Positions 1 to 7,369 of a stretch of DNA of 11,833 bases are shown in pieces. The stretch lies in contig LSYV01000030.1 of assembly GCA_001584585.1 (NCBI GenBank), forward strand, positions 770,878 to 782,710, in the 5' to 3' direction. The position numbers and the translations under genes are program-made. Within the stretch, counting starts at the first letter, position 1. Every line of letters begins with the position of its first letter. A model generated the notes under the pieces. It searched no databases. It saw only the letters and a list, made by a program, of their open reading frames with translations, and was not told the origin of the DNA. The stretch comes from Gonium pectorale (Eukaryota > Chlorophyta > Chlorophyceae > Chlamydomonadales > Volvocaceae).

Positions 1-435
1 AGTTCCCAATTAACTGCAAGGTGGTAGCAATCCATTCTATATCCAGTATGTAGTGTCCGGTCCACGTGTCATGATGACCCGAAGCGCTCCGACCAGGGCG
101 ACTGGACTGTGAGCGCAAGTCCATTCAAGCGTCTCTGTGGTGGGGTGCGTCGGGGGTGGGCCGCACGGGCTGAGCTGTTGGCCTATGTGGGCGGCGTTGG
201 AACGGTCTTTGGGTGGTGGGTGCTGCTGCTGGTGGTGGGCACCTCGGTCTCTGCGAGACAGGGTAATTGAAGTGTCTTATCATAGATAGCCAGGCTGATC
301 GGGAGTGGTCCGCACGGGCCACCCGTTACCGGGCCCCTGGTTGCGTGGCGCCAGCGTCGCCAGTGCGCGTGTGGCGGCGCCGGGAGCCGCTCGCTGGAAA
401 GGTGCTTGGAGGCTGGAGAAAAAAACCTTGAGAGG

Positions 436-510
436 GCTGCTAGGAGCGCGCAGCTCAGTGGCACAGACGGCTGACGTACGGTAGCGATGGGGCCCGCGTG
501 GGCCCAGGCC
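436..510 (+). repeat. Diverged dispersed repeat, copy A
   Basis: This segment aligns directly with 6221-6293. Over the first 31 bases, starting GCTGCTAGGAGC, there are four mismatches, all G/A transitions. Similarity continues with small gaps to a shared CAGGCC end. Weaker similarity reaches upstream: the words CCGCACGGGCC and GTGTGGCG occur in the same order in both copies. No coding role is evident. A degraded transposable-element fragment or other dispersed repeat is the likeliest origin, but the family is not identified. Confidence 0.55.
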
Positions 511-1992
511 GCCTCACTGTGCAAGCTCCTGGTGCGGTTAGGCAACGGCGTGCTAGGGGAGGGCTCTGAGGCGTGCGCAATTTGATGTCTCCCGGCACCG
601 CCTGCTGCGGATTCAAAGTTTTTGCGTATTTGAGGGCTCCAGCCAAGCGGCTCTCGTGGTCTGCAACACCTCTGTGGGGAGCCTGTGATCTGTATCTGTA
701 TCCAGCCGAGGCGGTCTGGGCATGCTTGGGGCGTTGGGCTGCGGAGCCGTGGGTCGGACAACCGAGCGGGTTGTGCGGGGAACCTCACAGTCGCTTTGGT
801 TTGCCGTCCTCCTTGTCCTCCTGTTCTGAGGTCTTGAGGTACAGGGCTCCCGTCTCGTGTGCGTGCCGCCAGTGTTTGGTTTGCTGCCGTAGTGCGCTGG
901 GGTGAGGACAGGGTTTCGGTGCTTTCTTCACCAAGGGTTAGTTTGTTCCCCTCGTTGCTTTCCCCTTCCTCTTCTCTCCCACCTTGGACCTTAACCAGAG
1001 AATGTAAAAGTGCCCACCCTCCTTGACTTTGCCCAAACACATCCCCCTCGTTGATCGCCTGGCCGCTGTGGCCCCGCCGCGGCGCAGGCTATCGCCGCGA
1101 CTGGGGACGTATGCTTGGCCAGTCCGGGCATCGCCCTCTGCCGTTGCGTCAGCAGGGCTCGCAGGCGCGCGTGTGAGGCCGCCGACCCGCCACCAGTGTC
1201 GGCCCCTGGCCGCGGTAGATGCGCCGCGGCGCACAGACTCAGCGCTGGCACCCCACTGGTGCTCCTCCGTCGTCCATTTATCTGCGCGGCATGGAGGCCT
1301 CACCTGCATCACCACCAGTTCAGTACCATCCGTGTACACTGCGCTAGGTCAGGGTCCGCGCTGGCCAGATGTCAGCGCTTTTAAGTTCTATTGGTGGCCA
1401 CGATGGTGGCCTCAGAGCCCAGACGGCCTCATGGCCTCAGGGTGCTCTCGTCCATCGGCCCCACTGCACCTGGAAGGCGGAGGTGGATCTCTTCCCACCC
1501 GCTGGCTGCCGGTCTGCCCGTGTATGCGTATCCTGCGTATCAAATATCCACCTTCACCTTCTCAATTACGGCGTGCACAGGCCCTCCTCCAAAGGTTTGT
1601 GAAGCTTGTCGCTTTGAGTTTGTGGAACTTGGTGACATGCTACCTATGCTACAGAACTGCGGAAAGTGTCCCGAGAAGGCCGCGTTGGTGCAGGCGCAGT
1701 TGGCGTGTGGGTTTGAACCCAACTGCCTAACGGCGCCACCGGCATCTCCCTGCATGCTGGAACCGTTAATCGGTGCGGCTGCAGTCGGAAAAAAGAGAAA
1801 TCTGCAGAGAAAGAGGGAGCCCGAGGCAGTCGAGAGAGGTTGAGAGCCAGGTAAGTCCCGTCAGCAGCGGGCGCGGAGCCGGCGCAGATGGCTGCGCAGG
1901 GCCGGCTCGGTGGAGTACCAACGGTGGAGCCCATGGCATTAGATGACACCCGACGAGGGTAAGGGGCGGCAGTCGCCGACGACGAAACCTTT

Positions 1993-2053
1993 TCCTGCAA
2001 AAGAGGCCGGGGGGCCCCGTTACACATACGGCAAACCCGTTCAAGTGCACTTT
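1993..2053. repeat. Diverged direct repeat, arm 1
   Basis: The plus-strand words CTGCAAAAGAGGCC, CGGCAAAC and AGTGCACTTT appear in the same order and spacing as CTGCAAAGGGGCCT, CGGCAAGC and AGTGCACTTT in 2301-2353, with small indels. The arms lie about 300 bases apart. In arm 2 the minus strand reads as a protein-like relic. In arm 1 the same frame is broken by stops, so arm 1 looks like the more decayed copy. It contains TTACA at 2020-2024, a TGTAA polyadenylation-type signal on the minus strand. Confidence 0.5.
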
Positions 2054-2233
2054 GTGGGCAGGCAGGAACGCTGATTGCTGTACCGGCCGTAGCTACGACG
2101 TCTCTAGGCACCCCCTCGAACCATGCCACTTGAAGGCATGGCCGTCCTTGGCGTCATTCCGTATCCTCAGCAAGGCTCGTGGTGACTGGAACGTGGGGGT
2201 TTGGCCGTGGTCTTGGCACGGTAGGCAGGCAGA

Positions 2234-2486
2234 TTATTTCCTGGTTAATTTTTTATTGTTGCCGACGAGAGTGCGGAAGAGAGAATGGTGATTGCCCGCC
2301 TTCTGCAAAGGGGCCTGGGGGCCGCTAAACGCACGGCAAGCAGTGCACTTTTACGATGTACGGAGTAGTTCGAGGAGAGGCTTCACATCGGTACCAAGAT
2401 CCTGCAGAATGGGAAAGGCTTTTCGCGTGAAAACCTTGTTCCGACCTTGGTCCGGCGCTTCAGCTAGAGCCGGTAGCGTTATTACC
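2234..2486 (-). pseudogene. Minus-strand protein-like relic with in-frame stop
   Basis: Read on the minus strand, one frame gives two protein-like blocks divided by a TAA at 2351-2353. The upstream block includes NKVFTRKAFPILQDLG and LLELLRTS. The downstream block includes CTACRAFSGPQAPLQKAG followed by NHH and VGNNKKLT, and ends at a TAA at 2234-2236. Balanced Leu/Phe/Lys/Asn use is unlike the Arg/Pro-rich shadow frames elsewhere. The C-x2-C pattern and the following Pro-Leu-Gln suggest a decayed zinc-binding or element-encoded ORF fragment. A minus-strand TGTAA lies about 210 bases downstream (2020-2024), as for a gene 3' end. No upstream continuation is available, since the plus-strand MYND gene starts at 2538. 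The family is not identified. Confidence 0.35.
2301..2353. repeat. Diverged direct repeat, arm 2
   Basis: This is the partner of 1993-2053 (see that entry for the shared words). The segment lies inside the minus-strand protein-like relic at 2234-2486 and includes that relic's in-frame stop at 2351-2353. Confidence 0.5.
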
Positions 2487-2537
2487 ATGTTTTGCCAGCT
2501 GTAAATCATTGATAGAGGACTGCAGGCTGCTGCTCCA

Positions 2538-5500
2538 ATGCCCTCGAGGCGATCTCGGCCTGCGCGGGGCGGCAGCAGCAGCGGCCGCACTGTCCTGGAT
2601 CCGCTCCCTTCGGAGGTCGTGGATGCGCTTGGGCGCCTCCCAGGGGCTGTCGCGCGGCTGTTTGCCGCGGGGCCGGCACCGGCTCGGGATGACGACCAAG
2701 GCAGCTCACCCCTGGCGCGGCTGCGCACCGAGGAACTGAGGGTGATAAGCGAGAGCCTGCAGGACTTGACGGACTACTTAAATCCAGGGGGCTCTTCGGG
2801 GCTCCGTCGATCTGCCGCCCTCCACGTGGCAGTGTGCGGCCCGGCGCGGGGGCCGCTGCTGCGCCTCCTGTCTGCGACACTGCGCGTGAGGCCCCACGAG
2901 CTCAGCGGCGGTGGCACGAGACAGGTGCTGACTTACAAGGTCTTGCGTCTGTGCATGAACGCCGTGATGGGCATGCTGCGGCCGCCGGACACGGTTGCCG
3001 TGCGCCGCCTGGTGTGCGGCTTCCTGCTCGCGCTCCTCCGCAGCAAGGCTCTACACGCCGCCAGCCGCCAGCTCGCAGCGCTGCTGGAGTCCGTCGGGGC
3101 GGCAGCGGTGGACGCGGCGGCGGCGGCACCGGCACCGGCCGAGGGGCCGGCGGCGAGCCTGTACGTGCACAAGTACGTCGCCAGCAGCCTGCCGGCCCTG
3201 GTGTATACCATAACCTTTACGGCCTGCTCCCTCGCGATGTCATCATCCCCTGACGATGAGCCCCAGCAGCGGGAGCTCTGTGCCGAGCTGGTCGCCGTGC
3301 TGGAGGGCAGCTGGTTGCTGGAGCACACGGCGCAGGCGGTGCTCCTGCAGGCGTGCAACCCCCGGGCCCTGCGTGACCTGGTGCCAGAGACCGCGGGCCG
3401 TGTGGGCCTCACCACACGCACCCACATGAACCTCTGGCGGCTGCACGACCACTGGTCAGATGACGGGGAAGACGCCAACGCCGCACAGCTTGCCGCGCGC
3501 CTGCGGGCTGTGGCGTCGGGTCGCTGCGTGCAGCACGTGACTCGCTGCATTGGCCTGGCGGTGCTGTGTGACGCCGACGGCGGCTCCGCGTACGGCCTGC
3601 CGCCCGAGGTGCTTGCCCTGCTCCACACAGAGCAGAGCCCGGCGGGCGGGGAAATGAGCGGCTTGGCGGTGGAGCAGCTCCGGGCCATGGTGTGCATGAT
3701 GCAGCTGGGGGACCCGGCGCCGCCGGGCAGGCGCGGGGTACTGGTGCTGGCGATGCGCGTCGGCTGGCTGGCGGTGACCTCGGCGCGGGCGCAGGCGGCG
3801 GGGGAGGGAGGTGGAGGTGGAATTAGGGCTGCTAGCGGCGGCGAAAGCACGACGGCAAGCCTTAACGGCGGCGGCGGTCCTAGCCGTGGCAGCGGCTCTT
3901 CGCCACCGGCGGCCGTGGCGGCTCCAGAGCCCCGTCGGTCCGTGCCGCAGGAGGCGGTCGTCCCTCTGGCCGCCGATGCGCTTCGCGCGGCCTGGCACTA
4001 TCTGTCGCTGCCGCGGGCCGTAGCGCAGGCGGCGTCAGCAGCGGCGGTGACGGAGGCGGTGGACTGGTGGCGGCTGGCGGTTGCGGTCGTGGACCGGGCA
4101 GTGCCGTGCTCAACGGGCGATGCTGGGATGCCGGACCTGTTCTCCGTTGGCGAGAGTCTGGCTGTCGCTTGGGGGCTGCTGCCCGGCTGCGGTGAGTTGC
4201 AGGTGTATGTGTCTTCCAGCGTTGAGAGTCCGTAACGCGTGTGAAGGCGTTGCGCGTTGGGGCACCCACGCTTTGCTGGGGTGGCTGCGACGTATCGAAT
4301 TGCAGGTACTCACTGCTCCTTCTGCGTGCTGAGCTAACTTCTCAAAGAGCAGTCCGACAGTCCGACTGTCTAACGAATTCGTGGCCATTCCGTCACATGC
4401 CATGCGGCGCTGTTTGCCCAGGTTTGCCTAATCAGCATGCGATTGAAGCACCCGATGAATGCCCGACATTCCTGCATCCCACAGATGTGCTCTCCCTGCC
4501 GGCCGAGCCGCCTCCGGCACTCGCGGCGGCGCTGGACGGCGGCCTGCTGCGCTGCCTGGAGCGCCTGATGCGCCGCGGCGGCCGGGACCCGCAGCGGCCA
4601 GAAGCCACGCTGCTGCAGGGGCTGGTGCAAGAGGTTTGCCAGAGCCAGAGCGTCTGGTCGTACCTGGCGCCGCTGCTGGCCTACGGCGAGCCGCGCCAGG
4701 CGGCGGCGCTGCTGGCGACGATGCGAAAGCTGCTGCGGACCTGCGAACCGCGCGTCCCCGGAGCAGGATGCCTGGCTCCAATGCCCAACCTCCATGACTG
4801 CATCCTCTTGGCGATCACATGCTTCCTCGGGGACGTCAAGATCGCGGGGGTGGTGGAGCAGGCGGAGGTCGCGGCGGCCGCGGCGCCTGGGGACGGGCCC
4901 CCGTCGCCCGCCTCACAGCAGCTGCTGAGCCTGCTGTCCTGCGCCGCTTGCGAGTGGCTGCCGGAGCTGTCGCAGTCGCTGTCGCACTGCATCCTGTCCA
5001 AAGGCACGGCAATCCCGGGGCGTCTCTTGACTCTCCTCGCATGGCTGCCGCTGCTGGCGGGCCGCTGCGTCGTTCAGCCCTGTACGGCAGCCGACAGGAG
5101 ACCGCCCGACGACGACGCGGGCGGAGGGGCCAGCGGCGGCGGCGGTGAGGCCGCGGACGACGGCGGCTGGCGAGCGCTGCTGATGGAGGAGCTTGGCGCG
5201 GTGCCGCTGCTGGACGCCTCGCTGCGGATGGTGCCGCGGGTGGCTCAGCTGCGCCCGGACAGCCGGGGGCCGTCCTGCGCAGCCTCGTGGCTGCGTGCTG
5301 CGCCGTCGCTGCGGTGTTTGTGGAGGCGGCAGCGGTCCAGGCGCCCGCTGCCGCCGCCGCTGCGGGACCCTCTGGCACCACCGCTGCCGCCGCGCCTGCC
5401 GCGCCGCCGCTGCCGTGGCGGCCGGGGCTGCTGCGGGAGGCGGCGGCCGGCCTCCGCTCGTGCGGCGACCAGGACATGGCGGCGCATGCGGAGGGCCTGG

Positions 5501-5799
5501 CGGCGTACCTGGAGCTGGGCGGCGACGGCGCATGTGAGGCGCTGCGGCAGGCGCCGCCTCCGCCCGGGCCGCTGGTCTCCGCCCTGCCCTCGCCGACCGA
5601 GGCGCGGCGCCTGCTGCCCGGCCGATGCGCCAACCCGCGCTGCGCCAACCTGGCGGGCGACAGCGAGGCGGACCTGACGCTCAAGGCGTGCGCGGGGTGC
5701 GGGGCTGTGGACTACTGCTGCCGGCCCTGCCAGACGGCGCACTGGCGGGCGGGGCACAAGGGGGAGTGCGGCCGGATGCGCGGCAACGGGGGGCGCTGA
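2538..5799 (+). CDS. MYND-type zinc finger protein, two exons, one-base frame break
   Basis: The predicted product is about 990 residues, coded by 2538-4191 and 4485-5799. The long N-terminal body is rich in Leu/Ala helices, beginning with LDPLPSEVVDALGRLPGAVA and including LLAYGEPRQAAALLATMRKL in exon 2. I recognise this as the layout of the large volvocine family of MYND proteins. An MYND finger closes the protein (5626-5769). Low-complexity Gly/Ser/Pro inserts lie at about 3790-3950 and 5110-5160. The first ATG after an in-frame TAA at 2502 is 2538, taken as the start. The frame shifts by one base near 5261-5272: the conserved body is in one frame and the MYND tail in the next, and a single missing G in the G5 run at 5265-5269 would reconcile them. 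MYND fingers bind short Pro-containing ligands; no enzymatic domain such as SET is visible. The function of this family is unknown to me. The gene model is firm except at the break. Confidence 0.82.
4192..4484 (+). other. Intron 1 of the MYND gene
   Basis: The donor G|GTGAGT at 4192 is canonical. The acceptor CATCCCACAG ends at 4484. The donor leaves one base of a codon and the acceptor supplies two (GAT, Asp), switching the reading frame exactly onto exon 2 (Val-Leu-Ser-Leu-Pro-Ala follows). In-frame stops occur inside the interval. It carries an 8-base tandem AGTCCGAC at 4351-4366, a 6-base-stem hairpin at 4356-4370 and a 10-base palindrome ACGAATTCGT at 4373-4382. Antisense frames inside it have no recognisable content. 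Confidence 0.85.
5261..5272 (+). other. Frame break within exon 2 (probable one-base indel)
   Basis: Upstream, the frame coding for LLMEELGAVPLLDASLRMV is the conserved one. Downstream, the frame one base earlier gives GAVLRSLVAACCAVAAVFVE and then runs without a stop to the MYND finger. The switch falls at CAGCCGGGGGCCGTC, where one extra G or C would join the halves. No intron explains it: GT...AG pairs giving the right frame change here are only about 17-62 bases long and would remove conserved residues. It may be a sequencing or assembly error in a G-run, or a genuine mutation making this copy a pseudogene that lacks its finger. Confidence 0.65.
5626..5769 (+). other. MYND zinc finger domain
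   Basis: The ligand pattern is C-x4-C, C-x2-C (CAGC), YC-x3-C-Q, then HW-x2-H-x3-C, with the family-typical TAHWRAGHKGEC end. This is the MYND arrangement, which folds around two zinc ions and mediates protein-protein contacts. The stop follows about nine residues later at 5797-5799, so the finger is C-terminal. All zinc ligands are present, which argues that the frame break upstream is recent or artefactual. Confidence 0.93.
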
Positions 5800-6220
5800 G
5801 CCGGCTTGCGGTGGAGCTGGGGGCCTGAACGGGCGGCCTCACAATGGCCTTGAACCGCGGGGAGGAAGGCCCTGCTATCCGGCGCTTCGCTTCATCGACA
5901 CAACGGCGTGCATGGTGATGCCTATTCTCGAACAGCTATAGGACCAAGCCGGCTTCCGTGGCCGTGCTGATGTCTGACTGGGCTGATGTGACATGGTGGA
6001 CATGGCGGCCCGTTGCGGTCTGGCGGGGGCGCGACGCGGGTCGGAGCAGGCCAGTCGCTGCCAGGCCGGAGCGTGAGAGTACCGTCACTAATCGACCGCA
6101 CGGGCCCCGAGATGCCGAGTGGTGTGGGGATGGGTGGGCACCAGAGCGTGTGGCGCCGCTGGTAGCTGCTGGCGGCTTGGCGGTTGGCGGTTGGGACGAA
6201 GCCGCGGAGGTGCGGGCTGC

Positions 6221-6293
6221 GCTGCTAGGAGCACGCGGCTCGGTGGCGCAGAGCCAGCGGACCGGTGGCATGGAGCCAGCATGGGTCCAGGCC
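6221..6293 (+). repeat. Diverged dispersed repeat, copy B
   Basis: This is the partner of 436-510 in the same orientation; the two copies flank the MYND gene. They differ mainly by transitions (GAGCACGCGGCTCGG here against GAGCGCGCAGCTCAG in copy A). The upstream context CCGCACGGGCC (about 6097) and GTGTGGCGCCGC is also shared in order, so the full repeat may extend from about 6090. Confidence 0.55.
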
Positions 6294-6398
6294 CTATCCC
6301 GCAAACCTCCCGGCGCGTCTTGGGAGCGGCGTGGTTGATCAGGCCGGGCCAGCCGCCGGGACCTGACTGCTCGACTGCGCGGATGGAAGTTACTCTGC

Positions 6399-6427
6399 GA
6401 GAGGAGGGGAAGGGGGAGGAGGAGGAG
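6399..6427 (+). repeat. 29-base homopurine tract
   Basis: An uninterrupted G/A run built from GAG, GGGGAAGGGGG and GGA units. It is simple sequence with no coding role seen. Such tracts can adopt triplex or G-rich structures. Confidence 0.7.
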
Positions 6428-6775
6428 TTGTGATCGTGAGGTGGGATTGCATGCAATGTGGCGATGACGGTGATTGCGTTCTGGGTCCGGGTTGTGGCTG
6501 CCACGGTGTGAGATCGTGGCGGCGGCCGCTGCGGCAATAGCCTCGCGGGGGCTGTGTCGTCAGCTGAGGCGGACTGGAGCAGCGGGCAAAGCAGCCCCGC
6601 CCGCCGTCGCACGCGCTGGCCCCTTTTGGAGGCACCGGCGGCTGGAAGGCGGGCGCAGGTGCTCGCAGGGACTCCAGGGGCCTAGACGCCGCAGGGCTTG
6701 GCACGACCCTCCCCCTATGAGGCTCAGGGTGGTACCGGTGCCCCCCCGGGATGTGAGGGGGTGCGGTCGCATGTG

Positions 6776-6836
6776 GGCGGTGGCGGCGGCAGGCCAGTGG
6801 CGGTGGCGGCGGCAGGCCTGTGGCGGTGGCGGCTGT
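6776..6836 (+). repeat. 23-base tandem repeat, about 2.6 copies
   Basis: The unit GGCGGTGGCGGCGGCAGGCC plus AGT or TGT is present at 6776-6798 and 6799-6821, with one A/T difference. A partial third copy runs to 6836. Each unit also contains GGC/GGT triplets. This is a non-coding minisatellite. Confidence 0.85.
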
Positions 6837-7369
6837 GATGCCGACTGGAGGGCGGCGAGGCAGCGGGAAGGCAGCGGGAGGGTGAGTGGAAGGACCGAGG
6901 AGCCCCGGGCGGCGGCTTCCCTCTCAGAAGCAGTGCCGCACACCGTCCAGTGTATGAGGTTCAATGCCGTACAGTGTGGCTCGACAAGGGGGGCTGTCGG
7001 CGGGACTAGTGTGCGTCGGGTTTGGACCGATGGCGGGCTGGCCTGCTGCGAGGGCTGGCGGCTGACTTACACGTCGCGTTCGGCGCCTGTAGAGAGAAAA
7101 CGTTTCCAAACGCAGCACCGGGACCCCTAAACTGCTGCCCGGTTTTGCTCTACGTCAGGTCGAGTGCGACCAGTCGGTTACGGTAGTTACCGGTTTCGAG
7201 TCGATGGACTTCACGAACCTCGGGCCTGTCCGGCAGAGTCTTGCCGCTCACATGCTCAATTAGGTTAGATGGTAATCCCAACACCAAAGCCGCCGAAGCG
7301 CGACAGGACAGCCAAGGAAGGGGCCTGCAAGGGGCAGGGAAGCCCTCTGCCTGATTCCCAGCATTCCCC

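Larger units (their letters stand above)
1..2233. other. Intergenic / repeat-derived stretch, no supported gene
   Basis: No reading frame here looks like a conserved protein. The longest frames are antisense ones at 183-1040 and 938-1339 and a plus-strand one at 1023-1730. All have unstructured, Arg/Pro/Ser-rich compositions typical of shadow frames in GC-rich DNA. The stretch holds one copy of a dispersed repeat (436-510), one arm of a diverged direct repeat (about 1993-2053), a TGTAA at 1003-1007 (the usual volvocine polyadenylation signal) and a consensus splice donor at 1851. The TGTAA could mark the 3' end of a plus-strand gene, but no coding end is visible just upstream of it. An exon of a gene extending left of the window cannot be excluded. 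Confidence 0.5.
1851..2525 (+). other. Possible 5' UTR intron of the MYND gene
   Basis: A perfect consensus donor, CAG|GTAAGT, sits at 1851. A CTGCAG acceptor ends at 2525, only 12 bases before the ATG at 2538. Joining them would give an untranslated leader exon (roughly 1770-1850, purine-rich) spliced just ahead of the start codon. There is no in-frame ATG in the putative leader, so it would not extend the protein. The link is inference from splice signals alone. The donor may be fortuitous or belong to an unrelated transcript. The direct repeats and the minus-strand relic would then lie inside this intron. Confidence 0.22.
5800..7369. other. Intergenic region between the MYND gene and the downstream gene
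   Basis: No frame here is protein-like. The first part should be the 3' UTR of the MYND gene, but I found no TGTAA polyadenylation signal on the plus strand in this interval. It contains repeat copy B (6221-6293), a 29-base purine-only tract (6399-6427) and a 23-base tandem repeat (6776-6836). The last 100-200 bases should hold the promoter and 5' UTR of the downstream gene. No TATA box is obvious there. The plus-strand frame 6474-7130 and minus-strand frame 6088-6612 were judged shadows. Confidence 0.5.

Noticed and set aside
183..1040. 285-codon minus-strand frame
   Set aside because: Composition is Arg/Pro/Ser/Thr-rich without motifs. Part of it resembles the minus-strand translation of 5936-6304 only because both carry the same dispersed repeat.
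938..1339. Minus-strand frame with a Tyr-Thr-Asp-Gly motif, like the start of an RNase H domain
   Set aside because: None of the later RNase H acidic residues or flanking motifs follow, so a four-residue match is not enough.
2933..3850. 305-codon minus-strand frame opposite MYND exon 1
   Set aside because: Shadow of the plus-strand coding frame; Ser/Arg/Ala-rich with no motif.
5145..5282. An intron explaining the frame change in MYND exon 2, for example from the GTGAGG at 5145
   Set aside because: From that donor, none of the AG sites at 5247, 5262 or 5282 gives the required frame change. Other pairs are 17-62 bases long, mostly too short for a volvocine intron, and would delete conserved residues.
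4836..5684. 282-codon minus-strand frame opposite MYND exon 2
   Set aside because: Shadow frame of a GC-rich coding exon; extreme Arg/Ala/Pro composition.
6474..7130. 218-codon plus-strand frame in the intergenic region
   Set aside because: It runs through a 23-base non-triplet tandem repeat, has no motif, and is not linked to either gene by splice phase.
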